Shown in pieces: positions 29,104 through 37,990 of a stretch of 64,000 nt of DNA. Made by a program: the position numbers and the translations under genes. This stretch comes from Mycolicibacterium flavescens (GTDB taxonomy: Bacteria > Actinomycetota > Actinomycetes > Mycobacteriales > Mycobacteriaceae), in NCBI RefSeq assembly GCF_001722335.1, contig NZ_MIHA01000007.1, positions 62,001 to 126,000 of the forward strand. Direction: 5' to 3'. The notes beneath the pieces were generated by a model. The model was given only the letters and a program-made list of their open reading frames with translations. It searched no databases and was not told where the DNA came from. The stretch's first letter is position 1, and each line of letters starts with the position of its first letter.

Positions 29104-30372
29104 CTACAGGGTGATGCGTCCCTCGGCCGCGGCCAACCCGATGTCGCTGCGAAAATGACTGCCCGGCAGGCGGATCGACTCGATCACGCGGTAGGCGGCG
29201 TCGCGCGCGGCGGCCAGGTCGGCGCCCGTGCCGACCACCGAGAGCACCCGTCCGCCGGAGGACACGATCGCGCCGTCGTCGCGGCGGGTGGTGCCGGCGT
29301 GCAGGACCCCGTCGGCCTCCGACCCGGTGATCACATCGCCGACGCGGGGGCGACCCGGATAGTTCTCCGCGGCCAGCACCACCGTCACCGCGGCGCCGTC
29401 GTCCCACTGCAGCGGCGGTTCGCCGGCCAGATCGCCGATCGCGGCGGCGTAGAGCAACTGGCCCAGCGGGGTCTGCAGCAGCGCCAGCACCGCCTGGGTC
29501 TCGGGATCGCCGAAGCGGCAGTTGAATTCGACGACGGCGGGGCCGCGGGAGGTGATCGCCAGGCCCGCATAGAGCAGGCCGCAGAACGAGCTGTCGCGCT
29601 TGACCATCTCGGCGGCAACGGGTTTCACGACCTTCTCGGTGATCTCGGTGACGACCTCATCGGGCAGCCAGGGCAGCGGCGAGTAGGCACCCATGCCACC
29701 GGTGTTGGGGCCGGTGTCGTTGTCGCCGACGCGCTTGAAATCCTGCGCGGGCAGCAGGGGCACGACGGTCTCGCCGTCGACGATGCAGAACAGCGACACC
29801 TCGGGCCCGTCGAGGTAGGACTCGAGCAGCACCGGGTGACCGGTGTCGAGCAGGCTCGCGGCGTGCGCGCGGGCGGCGTCGCGGTCGGCGGTCACCACCA
29901 CGCCCTTGCCCGCGGCCAGGCCGTCGTCCTTGACCACCCAGGCCGGGTCACCCACGGCGGGTCCGAACCGGTCCAGTGCGGCGTCCAGATGCGCCGGGTT
30001 GTCGACGACCTCGCTGCGGGCAGTGCGGACCCCGGCGGCGTCCATCACCTCTTTACCGAACGCCTTGGAGCCCTCGATGCGGGCCGCGTCTTTGGACGGT
30101 CCGAAGCAGGCGATCCCGGCGGCGCGCACCGCGTCGGCGACCCCGAGCACCAGCGGCACCTCCGGGCCGATCACGACGAGGTCGGCGTCGATCTGCCTGG
30201 CCAGCGCGACCACCGCGTCACCGGAGGTGATGTCGACGTCGTGCTGGTCGGCGATCGCCGCGGTGCCCGCGTTCCCGGGCGCGACGGCCAGCACGTCGAC
30301 CTCGGGATCGCGCCGCAATGCCAGCAGCAACGCGTGTTCACGGGCTCCGGATCCGATCACCAGGACTCGCAC
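29104..30372 (-). CDS. purD: Phosphoribosylamine-glycine ligase (GARS, PurD)
   Basis: A 422-residue ATP-grasp ligase joining glycine to phosphoribosylamine, the second purine step. [19 protein letters not shown] (GTG start) is the defining N-terminus, with [12 protein letters not shown], and the ATP-grasp core around [29 protein letters not shown] is the conserved C-lobe loop. The upstream DoxX-like gene starts on the opposite strand 68 bp away. Confidence 0.97.
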   Translation of the reverse strand: MRVLVIGSGAREHALLLALRRDPEVDVLAVAPGNAGTAAIADQHDVDITSGDAVVALARQIDADLVVIGPEVPLVLGVADAVRAAGIACFGPSKDAARIEGSKAFGKEVMDAAGVRTARSEVVDNPAHLDAALDRFGPAVGDPAWVVKDDGLAAGKGVVVTADRDAARAHAASLLDTGHPVLLESYLDGPEVSLFCIVDGETVVPLLPAQDFKRVGDNDTGPNTGGMGAYSPLPWLPDEVVTEITEKVVKPVAAEMVKRDSSFCGLLYAGLAITSRGPAVVEFNCRFGDPETQAVLALLQTPLGQLLYAAAIGDLAGEPPLQWDDGAAVTVVLAAENYPGRPRVGDVITGSEADGVLHAGTTRRDDGAIVSSGGRVLSVVGTGADLAAARDAAYRVIESIRLPGSHFRSDIGLAAAEGRITL

Positions 30373-30440
30373 AACTGCTCACCCTAACGGCAAAGCCGAT
30401 CTTGTTTCAGTCCGCGACAGGCGGGGGTACCCCGCGGCCC

Positions 30441-30863
30441 ATGGTCGCCACCGAACTTCCTCCGCCTCCGCCCACGACACCACTGCGCTCCGCCGCCCGT
30501 CTCGCGCTGGCGGGTGTGCTGATCTTCGCCGGGCTCTCGCACCTGTTCTGGGGCCGCGAGGAGTTCCGCGCTCAGGTGCCCAAGTCGATTCCGCTGGACG
30601 AGGACGCGGTGGTAGTGGCCTCCGGCGGCGTGGAGATCGTGATCGGGGCGGGGCTGGCGCTGCTGAGGCGGGACCGCGTGTTGGTGGGCCGGCTCATCGC
30701 GGCGTTCTTCGTCGCGGTGTTCCCGGGCAACCTCGCGCAGTACCTCAACAAGCGCGACGGCTTCGGCCTGGACACCGACACCAAGCGCCTGGTGCGGTTG
30801 TTCTTCCAGCCGGTGCTGGTGGCGTGGGCGCTGTGGAGCACGGGCGTGCCGCGCCGCCGGTAG
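30441..30863 (+). CDS. DoxX-like integral membrane protein
   Basis: A 140-residue protein with a Pro-rich lead MVATELPPPPPTTP and about four hydrophobic segments (residues 17-35, 54-72, 78-98 and 113-130). FAGLSHLFWGREEF and FPGNLAQYLNKRDG are DoxX-like loop motifs. The function is not known. It is divergent from purD and starts the accessory block that separates purD from the decarboxylase operon. Confidence 0.7.
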   Translation: MVATELPPPPPTTPLRSAARLALAGVLIFAGLSHLFWGREEFRAQVPKSIPLDEDAVVVASGGVEIVIGAGLALLRRDRVLVGRLIAAFFVAVFPGNLAQYLNKRDGFGLDTDTKRLVRLFFQPVLVAWALWSTGVPRRR

Positions 30864-30878
30864 CCCTCCCGCGGCGGC

Positions 30879-30915
30879 CATACAGTTGACACGACGCTGT
30901 ATGGTCAGTTGTATG
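30879..30915 (+). promoter_or_regulatory. Probable TetR operator at the start of the CYP125-like gene
   Basis: CATACAG at 30879-30885 and CTGTATG at 30897-30903 form a perfect 7-bp inverted repeat spaced by 11 bp. A further half-site-like TCAGTTGTATG (30905-30915) runs into the ATG at 30913. TTGACA is present at 30886-30891. The TetR gene just downstream of the P450 is the obvious candidate to bind here. Confidence 0.6.
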
Positions 30916-32142
30916 ACGCAGACCACATGCCCGTTCGGCCGGGGATACGACTTCACCGATCCCGACGTCCTGCTGCGCGGCATCCCCGTCACCGAGTTCG
31001 CCGAGCTGCGCAGGACCGCGCCGGTGTGGTGGAACGAGCAGGCCGAGTCGATCTTCGACGACGGCGGCTACTGGGTGATCAGCCGCCACGAGGACATCAA
31101 GGCGATCTCGCGCGACTCTGAGCTGTGGTCGACCAACCGCAAGGGCGCGGTGATGCGGCTGCCGGAGGGCGTCACCGCCGAGCAGCTCGACCTGACCAAG
31201 GCGCTGCTGATCAACCACGACGCCCCCGAGCACACCCGGCTGCGCAAGCTGGTGTCCCGGTTGTTCACGCCGCGCTCGATCAGCACGCTGGAAGACAAGC
31301 TCGCCACCGCGGCCCGCGACATCGTGGCGGCGGCCAAGGAGAAGGGCAGCGGCAATTTCGTCGACGACGTGGCGATGTCCTTGCCGCTGCTGGCCATCGC
31401 GGATCTGATCGGCGTGCCCGAAGCCGACCGCGAGAAGTTGTTCGGTTGGACCAACGCGATCATGAACACCGACGACCCGGACTTCGACTCCGATCCGACC
31501 ATGGCCAACGCCGAGTTGATGGGTTACGCGTATGCGATGGCCGAGGAGCGCCGCCGCTGCCCGGCCGACGACATCGTCACGCGCCTGGTGCAGGCCGACA
31601 TCGACGGCGAGTCGCTCGACGACGTCGAGTTCGCGTTCTTCGTGATCCTGCTGGCCGTCGCGGGCAACGAGACCACCCGCAACGCGATGACACACGGGAT
31701 GAACGCGTTCTTCGAGAACCCGGATCAGTGGGAGCTGTTCAAACGCGAGCGCCCGGAGACCACCGCCGACGAAATCGTGCGCTGGGCCACCCCGGTGCAC
31801 TGCTTTCAACGAACCGCCTTGGCCGACACCGAAATCGGCGGCGTCACGATCCGCGAGGGCCAGCGCGTCGGGCTGTTCTACAGTTCGGCCAACTACGACG
31901 AGGCGGTGTTCGACCGGCCGTTCGACTTCAACATCCTGCGCGACCCCAACCCGCACCTGGGCTTCGGCGGCAACGGCGCGCACTACTGCATCGGTGCGAA
32001 CCTGGCCCGGATGGAGATCAAGCTGATCTTCAACGAGATCGCCGACCAGATTCCCGACATCACCAAACTGGGCGAGCCACAACGACTTCGGTCGGGGTGG
32101 ATCAACGGCCTCAAGGATCTGCAGGTCTCCTACGGCGGTTGA
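30913..32142 (+). CDS. Cytochrome P450, CYP125-like
   Basis: A 409-residue P450 with I-helix AGNETTRNA, ExxR at DEIVRWATP, and heme loop FGGNGAHYCIGANLARM. Segments such as YDFTDPDVLL, TEFAELRRTAPVWWNEQ, DDIVTRLVQADIDGE and ERLRSGW-like QRLRSGWINGLK closely follow CYP125, the steroid C26/C27-oxidising P450, so a sterol or long-chain lipid substrate is likely. It is not at the usual KstR-regulon locus and is probably a paralog. ATG at 30913 (upstream codons lie in the operator). A TetR gene follows after 13 nt. Confidence 0.85.
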   Translation: MTQTTCPFGRGYDFTDPDVLLRGIPVTEFAELRRTAPVWWNEQAESIFDDGGYWVISRHEDIKAISRDSELWSTNRKGAVMRLPEGVTAEQLDLTKALLINHDAPEHTRLRKLVSRLFTPRSISTLEDKLATAARDIVAAAKEKGSGNFVDDVAMSLPLLAIADLIGVPEADREKLFGWTNAIMNTDDPDFDSDPTMANAELMGYAYAMAEERRRCPADDIVTRLVQADIDGESLDDVEFAFFVILLAVAGNETTRNAMTHGMNAFFENPDQWELFKRERPETTADEIVRWATPVHCFQRTALADTEIGGVTIREGQRVGLFYSSANYDEAVFDRPFDFNILRDPNPHLGFGGNGAHYCIGANLARMEIKLIFNEIADQIPDITKLGEPQRLRSGWINGLKDLQVSYGG

Positions 32143-32155
32143 GTAGGATTCAGCC

Positions 32156-32773
32156 GTGCGCACCCACGGCTGGTCGGGATCGGCGCCGTCGACGGATGAG
32201 GAGGCGGTCGCCCGCATCCTCGACGCCGCAGGCAACGCCATCGACGCCCGGGGCGCCGACTTCTCGATCACCGACGTCGCCCGCACGCTCGGGGTCACCC
32301 GGCAGACGGTCTACCGCTACTTCCCCAGCACCGACGCGCTGCTGCAGGCCTCCGCGCAGCGGGCGGCGACCGGTTTCCTGGACCGGTTGGCCGCCCATCT
32401 GCAGGGCGTCACCGAGCCGGACGAGGCGGTCGCGGAGGGGATCGCGACGGCACTGGAGTGGTTGCCCGAGGACAAGCACATCGGTCTGTTGCTGACCCCG
32501 GGCCGCGCGGGCGCGTTCAGCCAGACCGTCACCTCCGATGTGGCGCTGCAGTTCGCCAACTCGATGCTGCGTCGCTTCGACGTGGACTGGGGCGCGCGCG
32601 GTTTCGACGACGACGACCTCGACGAGCTCGCCGAGCATCTGCTGCGGATCATCCAGTCGTTCGTGATCGATCCGGGCCGGCCGCCGCGCCGCGGCCCGCA
32701 GTTGCGGGCCTACCTGCGCCGCTGGGTCGGGGCGGCGCTGACCGCGGAAATTGCCGTCGAACCGACCTGCTGA
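32156..32773 (+). CDS. TetR family regulator next to CYP125-like P450
   Basis: A 205-residue TetR protein (GTG start). The HTH is GADFSITDVARTLGVTRQTVYRYFPSTDALLQ, a very clear match, followed by an all-helical ligand domain. It is 13 nt after the P450 and so probably co-transcribed with it. The inverted repeat at 30879-30903 is its likely target, giving a self-contained repressor/P450 unit that may respond to the P450's own substrate. Confidence 0.88.
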   Translation: MRTHGWSGSAPSTDEEAVARILDAAGNAIDARGADFSITDVARTLGVTRQTVYRYFPSTDALLQASAQRAATGFLDRLAAHLQGVTEPDEAVAEGIATALEWLPEDKHIGLLLTPGRAGAFSQTVTSDVALQFANSMLRRFDVDWGARGFDDDDLDELAEHLLRIIQSFVIDPGRPPRRGPQLRAYLRRWVGAALTAEIAVEPTC

Positions 32774-32793
32774 GCGGCCTTAGACTCACCGAT

Positions 32794-33750
32794 GTGGGTG
32801 TGCTGGAGGCTTTTCTGACGACGTGGTCGCAGGCGCGGGTCACCTTCGGGGAGGGTGTGCCGCGGGGTGGTGCCGGGATCGACGACAGCGCCCGACTGGA
32901 GTCGCTGCGCAGCGACGTGGAGTCCGCCGCCCCGGCCGCGGAGTGGTCGGGAATCGGCGCCCAGCGCTATGCGCAGAGGAACGCGCGCCAGGCATCGGCT
33001 CTCGGTGTCATGGCGGATCTGGACAAGCGGCTCGCCGGGGAAGTCGACCGCGCAGCCGCGGTCGTGACTGCGGGACGCACGCAACTGGAAGCGGTCCGGC
33101 AGTGGGTGGTGGACGCGGCGGCGACCGTCCCGCGCACCCTGGCCGGTGAGCGGATGCTGTGGCCGTTGGTGAGCCGAGGTGCCGTCGAGGTGGCCGAGAT
33201 CGTCGGCCGGTCCAACCGCGACCTCGCCGCCATCGCGCAGCGGATGCGCGGAATCGGTTCGGAATACGACGAACTCGGCGAGCCGGAGGACAAGAGCGAT
33301 GTCCAGCTGGTGGATCATCACACCGACGAGAAGAGGCCGATCCCCGACTCGACCCTCGACCTCGCGGACATCGTGTACAAGGATCCCGCAGAACTCGGCG
33401 ATTTCGGCATGATGGAGTTGGTGCCCCACTCCGGGGTCTGGGTCCCAGATCCGAGGAGCCGCGTCTACCAAGCGAAGCCTCCGAAAGCGCCGCTGGACCT
33501 CAACGACATCGTGTACCGAGGACCCGGTGCCAAAGGCGAACCGTGGGAGATGGAACTGGTGCCCGGTTCCGGCGCATGGGTACCGGACCCGAACCACCCG
33601 GGTTACCAACCCAGCATCCCCGAAGCGCCAGTCGACCTCGGAAAGATCGAGATCGTCGATCCCGAGGCGACCATTCCTGCCGACATGATCGAACTGTGGC
33701 CCCGATCAGGGGTTCTGATACCGAATCCCTATGCGGGACATCCGTTCTAA
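32794..33750 (+). CDS. EspA/EspE-like ESX-secretion-associated protein with C-terminal repeats
   Basis: A 318-residue protein. The first 170 residues, beginning VGVLEAFLTTWSQARVTFGE and including EWSGIGAQRYAQRN (a WxG-type turn), match the EspA/EspE N-terminal domain, a long helical hairpin related to type VII secretion substrates. From residue 186 to the end are three repeats of about 45 residues, each with an IVxxDP-like start, then M(I)ELxPxSGVWVPDP and a Tyr/Pro-rich tail. No ESX genes are nearby. Start is GTG 32794 or 32800. Function unknown; probably exported or surface-linked. Confidence 0.75.
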   Translation: MGVLEAFLTTWSQARVTFGEGVPRGGAGIDDSARLESLRSDVESAAPAAEWSGIGAQRYAQRNARQASALGVMADLDKRLAGEVDRAAAVVTAGRTQLEAVRQWVVDAAATVPRTLAGERMLWPLVSRGAVEVAEIVGRSNRDLAAIAQRMRGIGSEYDELGEPEDKSDVQLVDHHTDEKRPIPDSTLDLADIVYKDPAELGDFGMMELVPHSGVWVPDPRSRVYQAKPPKAPLDLNDIVYRGPGAKGEPWEMELVPGSGAWVPDPNHPGYQPSIPEAPVDLGKIEIVDPEATIPADMIELWPRSGVLIPNPYAGHPF

Positions 33751-34427
33751 CTGCGGATCGCGGCAACCGCTTTGACCAGCAAGTCCGGCATGAGCGGCTG
33801 CGCGGGGTAGTCCGGAGCCAAGCGCGCCTCGGCGCTGACGTACACGCGGCCGTCGACGATCGCCGTGTAGAAGTACTCGGGGTCGGAATAGCCGTCGGCG
33901 GTGATCTTCAGCGCGTAGGTAGTCGCTCCGTCGATGGCGGGCGCTTCGATCCGCTCAGCGGTTCCGGAGGTCGGGTGATCGTCATCCGGCACGGTGTAGG
34001 TCATCCGCTCGCAACCGGTGCTCGGAACTGGTTCCGGGACGGTGACCGGCATGTCGGCTCCCACCGCGATCGAACGCCGCTCCAAGCCGTCGGCGCGCAC
34101 GCCGGTCGTGTCGGCGCCGGCCTGACCGCGGACCGGATACAGCAGGACCGCGCACCCCGGCGGATCCACAGTGAACGGCTTGCCGTTGGACACGACCGAC
34201 CCGACCCCGTCGACGTACATGTGCTGAAGCTTCGTGACTTCCGACGGATAGGGGATAAAGCCCTCCGGCATTTGGTCTTCGAGCTGCGACAGCTTCGAGA
34301 GGTCGAATGTCTGCGCTTCCGGTGTCGCGGTCTCCGAGTCGGGCTGCGAATCTGCACAACCGGCGACCGGCACCACCACCACGAGCATCGACACGGCACT
34401 CGATGCGATACGTCTGACCCACGCCAT
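33747..34427 (-). CDS. Lipoprotein, DUF5642-like
   Basis: A 226-residue protein with a signal peptide and the lipobox VAGC (Cys about residue 24), so it should be lipid-anchored outside the plasma membrane. The mature part has paired Cys (PGCAVLL and TGCERMT) and the pattern of DUF5642-type mycobacterial lipoproteins. ATG at 34427 preferred; GTG 34436 would add three residues. Its 3' end overlaps the convergent EspA/EspE-like gene by 3 bp. Role unknown. Confidence 0.78.
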   Translation of the reverse strand: MAWVRRIASSAVSMLVVVVPVAGCADSQPDSETATPEAQTFDLSKLSQLEDQMPEGFIPYPSEVTKLQHMYVDGVGSVVSNGKPFTVDPPGCAVLLYPVRGQAGADTTGVRADGLERRSIAVGADMPVTVPEPVPSTGCERMTYTVPDDDHPTSGTAERIEAPAIDGATTYALKITADGYSDPEYFYTAIVDGRVYVSAEARLAPDYPAQPLMPDLLVKAVAAIRS

Positions 34428-34456
34428 ACGTCTCACCCTAAGCGCTGCGCGGAAGG

Positions 34457-35404
34457 CTACATTGCACCAATCCGGTCGTGGACGTGCGCCACCGGCGTGC
34501 GGTCGACGAGAAGGCTGAGAAGTTCTGGCCGGCTGTAGTGCCCACTGGCGTCCATCTTGGATTTGCGGCGATCGATCAGCGAGAAGTCGAGATCGGCGAT
34601 CACCTCACCTTCGCCCGAAATCACGGGTGGCGCCAACAATTCGCCCATAGGTGAGACGATCGCGGTGAAGGATCCTCCCGAGATCGGCCCGATCGGCGAT
34701 CCGGTGTGAGCGACAATCTGCGACTGCTGCTCAGTGTCCAACCATCCGGTGGCGTTGACGACGAAGCTGCCCGCCTCGAGTGCATGATTTCGGATGCTCA
34801 CCTCCGTCTGCTCGGCGAACAGCTTTCCCCCGAACGAGCCGGGAAACATACTCGAGTGGATCTGCTCGCCGTCGGCGATCAGCGCATAACGCGCCAGCGG
34901 GAGGTAGTGCTCCCAACATGCGAGTTGGCCGACGCGTCCAACCGCACTGTCGACGGCGCGCAGTCCCGAACCGTCACCTTGACCCCAGATCATCCGTTCG
35001 TGAAAGGTTGGGGTGATCTTGCGTCGGCGCTGCAGAAGGGCGCCGTCAGCGTCCCACAACAGTTGCGTGTTGAAAAGACTGCCGCCGTCACGCTCGGTGA
35101 CACCAATCGAGACGACCATGCCCGCGTGGGCGGCAGCATCAGCGATCGCCGCCGTCGCAGGCGATCCGACGATCACCGCTTGCTCGAGTAGCCGCACCTG
35201 GTCGTCGGTCAACTCGGAAGGGCGCTGCACGTAGGAGAAGTACGGGTAGTAAGGCACCACGGCTTCCGGGAAGACCGCGAACTGAACCCCTTCTCTACCG
35301 AGTGCGGCGATCCGGTCCACCACCTTCTCCACGGTTCCCTCGCGGCTGTGCAGAACCGGGCTGAGTTGTACCGCAGCGGCTTTGACAACGGTCCTTGCGC
35401 TCAT
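34457..35404 (-). CDS. Nitrilase family C-N hydrolase
   Basis: A 315-residue enzyme with the full catalytic set: Glu47 in [11 protein letters not shown], Lys129 in [11 protein letters not shown] and Cys163 in [13 protein letters not shown]. The [11 protein letters not shown] segment is characteristic of true nitrilases (nitrile to acid plus ammonia) rather than amidases. The length is normal. It stands alone on its strand, followed 20 nt later by the lipoprotein gene, and is divergent from the epimerase-like gene across a 154-bp promoter region. The natural nitrile is unknown. Confidence 0.9.
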   Translation of the reverse strand: MSARTVVKAAAVQLSPVLHSREGTVEKVVDRIAALGREGVQFAVFPEAVVPYYPYFSYVQRPSELTDDQVRLLEQAVIVGSPATAAIADAAAHAGMVVSIGVTERDGGSLFNTQLLWDADGALLQRRRKITPTFHERMIWGQGDGSGLRAVDSAVGRVGQLACWEHYLPLARYALIADGEQIHSSMFPGSFGGKLFAEQTEVSIRNHALEAGSFVVNATGWLDTEQQSQIVAHTGSPIGPISGGSFTAIVSPMGELLAPPVISGEGEVIADLDFSLIDRRKSKMDASGHYSRPELLSLLVDRTPVAHVHDRIGAM

Positions 35405-35477
35405 GGTGAACTCCTTCGATCTCGCAGTATGTGCAAGCGCCGGATCGGCAGAGGTATTCCCTGGGTATGGTCATCTA

Positions 35478-35491
35478 TACGCAGATGCGTA
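35478..35491. promoter_or_regulatory. Perfect palindrome in the nitrilase/epimerase divergent promoter
   Basis: TACGCA-GA-TGCGTA is a perfect 6-bp inverted repeat with a 2-bp spacer, midway between the two divergent genes. Directly beside it, AATGGACCA occurs twice (35491-35499 and 35515-35523). It looks like an operator, but no regulator gene is adjacent. Confidence 0.5.
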
Positions 35492-35558
35492 ATGGACCAC
35501 GACGACGACCTCTCAATGGACCATCGCAGTGAACCAATTGGGGCGTACCGTCAACGAA

Positions 35559-36197
35559 ATGACCACTCCTCTCAGCTCTCGGGCATCGGTAGCACGCGCC
35601 CCCTCCTACGGTCAGCGCATCTTTCTTGCAGGCGCATCGGGCGTGATCGGGCTGTGGGTCATCCCACTGCTCCTGAACGCCGGGCACAGTGTCGGTGCGA
35701 TGACGAGATCGGCAGGCAAGGCGCAACGGTTGGCCTCGCTCGGCGCGGAGCCGATTGTCTGCGATGTCTTCGACCGGAACGCTCTCCACGCCGCCGTCCG
35801 CACGTTCGCCCCCGACCTTGTCCTGCACGAGTTGACCGATCTGCCCGATGCGGCGGAGGATCTGCCGAGCGCGCAGCTACTCAACGCACGGATACGGGTC
35901 GAGGGCACCCGCAACCTCATCGAGGCTGCGTCCCTCGTTGGACGGCCGAAGATCGTCGCGCAAAGCATCGCGTGGGCATCGGAGCCGGGCCCAGCTGCCG
36001 ACGCCGTCACCTCGCTGGAGACCTCCGTGCTCGCCGTCGACGGCGTCGTATTGCGCTACGGCGTCTTCTACGGGAAAGACACCTACTACCCGGACGAACT
36101 TCCACCCGAGCCGCGCGTGCACATCGACACGGCTGCCGCGCGGACAATCGAAGCGCTCGCCGCGCCTTCGGGGATCCTGACCATCGTCGACGCCTGA
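35559..36197 (+). CDS. NAD(P)-binding epimerase/dehydratase-like protein (short SDR type)
   Basis: A 212-residue protein with the Rossmann motif IFLAGASGVIGLWVIPLLL near the N-terminus and extended-SDR features (VEGTRNLIEAA; VLRYGVFYG with a Tyr-containing motif). It is shorter than standard extended SDRs (about 300), lacking much of the C-terminal substrate domain. The ATG at 35559 is preferred over GTG 35529. The LOG-family gene follows after 2 nt and is probably co-transcribed. The substrate is not evident. Confidence 0.7.
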   Translation: MTTPLSSRASVARAPSYGQRIFLAGASGVIGLWVIPLLLNAGHSVGAMTRSAGKAQRLASLGAEPIVCDVFDRNALHAAVRTFAPDLVLHELTDLPDAAEDLPSAQLLNARIRVEGTRNLIEAASLVGRPKIVAQSIAWASEPGPAADAVTSLETSVLAVDGVVLRYGVFYGKDTYYPDELPPEPRVHIDTAAARTIEALAAPSGILTIVDA

Positions 36198-36199
36198 GG

Positions 36200-36730
36200 A
36201 TGAATATCGGCGTATTCATGTCCGCGGCCGATCTCGACGAGCGCTATACCCGCCCTGCCCGCGAATTCGGCGAAATGCTGGGCCGGGGTGGACACACCCT
36301 GGTGTGGGGCGGTTCCGGCACCGGGCTCATGCGGGTCGTGGCCGACGCGACGCGCTGCGCGGGTGGCCGGCTCGTAGGTATCTCGGTTGATCTACTCCGA
36401 GAATTCGCCATCGAGGACGCCGACGAAATGGTGTTCGCGAGCGACCTCGCACAGCGAAAAGCACTGCTGCTGGAGCGATCCGACGCCATCGTGGTGATGG
36501 CTGGTGGCCTGGGAACGCTTGACGAAGCGACCGACATCCTCGAACAGAAGAAGCACGGACTGCACGACAAGCCAGTGGTGCTGCTGAACACTGCGGGGTT
36601 CTACGCCGGGCTCACTCTGCAACTCCGTCGGATGGCCGAGGATGGGTTCCTACCCGTACCGCTGGAACAACTCGTCTTCGTCTCCGACGACGGCGCCAGC
36701 GCGCTCGCCCACCTGCAGGACCGGGTGTAA
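36200..36730 (+). CDS. LOG family protein (nucleotide 5'-monophosphate phosphoribohydrolase type)
   Basis: A 176-residue Rossmann-like protein. VWGGSGTGLMRVVADA and VMAGGLGTLDEATDIL are the two defining motifs; the usual PGGxGTxxE appears as AGGLGTLDE, with an Ala in place of Pro. LOG enzymes release free cytokinin-type bases from nucleotide monophosphates. In mycobacteria a related protein, Rv1205, makes cytokinins, but this paralog's substrate is unknown. It starts 2 nt after the epimerase-like gene. Confidence 0.82.
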   Translation: MNIGVFMSAADLDERYTRPAREFGEMLGRGGHTLVWGGSGTGLMRVVADATRCAGGRLVGISVDLLREFAIEDADEMVFASDLAQRKALLLERSDAIVVMAGGLGTLDEATDILEQKKHGLHDKPVVLLNTAGFYAGLTLQLRRMAEDGFLPVPLEQLVFVSDDGASALAHLQDRV

Positions 36731-36763
36731 GCACCGCGACGGGACCGGTGCCCGAGCACCAGA

Positions 36764-37990
36764 TCAGAGCACGGTAAGCGGCAGCGACTTGCGGTCCTCG
36801 AACTCCCACGTCGAGCCGCCGCTGATCCGCACGACCGAGACTTCGGAGAATTCCTCGGCCTCCGAACCGGTCTCGACGATCCGGGCGGTCCATTCCTGGG
36901 CGGTCCCTGTCAGCTCGACGTCGAGCCGGTTGTCGATCGCACGCACGGCCGCCTGCAATGGACGCACCTCGTCCGGCGTCACCAGCGACACCCAGGCGCC
37001 GTCCTCGTGCGCCGCCGAGCGCTGCACGTGCACCACATCCGGGCCGAACTCGGCCTCCACATAAGCCGCCGGGTTGAGCATCGGATGCAGCTGCAGGGTC
37101 CGCACCGCGCCCTCGACGCCGCCGGGCAGTCTCAGCGCGCGGTGAATCCGCTCGGCCGCGATGCCGGCGATGCCGATCAGCTGTTTGGTGCAGATGTCGG
37201 TCAGCAGTTCGGTGTTGGTACCGGCGCGCTTGCCCACCGCGATCACGTACGACAGGTTCAGCAGGTGCATCTGCAGGCTCACCTCGTCGGCCATCCGCAC
37301 CAGCGCCGAGTGTGAGAACGCCCCGAAGTCGAAGTCCGACACCAGCGGACCCGAGTAGTCCGGCTGGCCCTCGTCGTCGGGGTCGATCGGATCGAGTTCC
37401 GTTCTGGCCGCGCGGGTCCGGCGCATCACGTCCAGAACCGGGTGATCATCGACCTCGGGGTAGGACTCGTCGATGACGACCGTCCACGCGCAGTGCGGGT
37501 GCCGGTCGGCCGGTGTCCGAGGCGGCCGGTGGATCGGGCGGATCTGCGCGCGACGGTTGGTGGCAGCCGCGGTCGCGTCGAACGTCGGGTCCTCGATGTC
37601 GTGGCACATGCCGCGCACGTAATCCTCGCCCATCGGCTCCACGTCGAGCAGCGCGCCGCAGTGGTCGAGGTGAAACTCCCCGTGCCACTTGTCGTGCACG
37701 GTGTAGCGGAAGTCCATGAACTGCGGCGGGGCGCCGATGTCGAGCTGCATGCCCTTGAAGATCGTGACGACGTCGTCGCCCTCGAAGTCCAGCGCCCGCT
37801 GCATGCGCTTGGTGTAGATCGGGCTGGCGCCCATCCACTCCTCGATCGCGACCTGCAGCATCTCCTCGCGGCCGAAATTCGCGATGACCCAGGCCATTCC
37901 GGACCGGTCGATCAGCTGACCGATCAGCAGCAGCTCAGGCATCAGCACCGCGAGTTCGTCGCGTGACAGCGACGCAAACCTACTCGTCAT
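36764..37990 (-). CDS. Conserved hypothetical protein with His/Cys-rich segment
   Basis: A 408-residue protein I cannot assign. Visible features are a helical start (FASLSRDELAVLMPELLL), a His-rich stretch at about residues 100-135 (HDKWHGEFHLDHCG and RGMCHDIED) that could bind a metal, and an acidic middle region around DPIDPDDEGQ. There is no signal peptide or membrane segment. The ATG lies within the last codons of the carboxymuconolactone-decarboxylase-like gene (11-nt overlap), so it is probably the last gene of the aldA-side operon. Confidence 0.7.
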   Translation of the reverse strand: MTSRFASLSRDELAVLMPELLLIGQLIDRSGMAWVIANFGREEMLQVAIEEWMGASPIYTKRMQRALDFEGDDVVTIFKGMQLDIGAPPQFMDFRYTVHDKWHGEFHLDHCGALLDVEPMGEDYVRGMCHDIEDPTFDATAAATNRRAQIRPIHRPPRTPADRHPHCAWTVVIDESYPEVDDHPVLDVMRRTRAARTELDPIDPDDEGQPDYSGPLVSDFDFGAFSHSALVRMADEVSLQMHLLNLSYVIAVGKRAGTNTELLTDICTKQLIGIAGIAAERIHRALRLPGGVEGAVRTLQLHPMLNPAAYVEAEFGPDVVHVQRSAAHEDGAWVSLVTPDEVRPLQAAVRAIDNRLDVELTGTAQEWTARIVETGSEAEEFSEVSVVRISGGSTWEFEDRKSLPLTVL

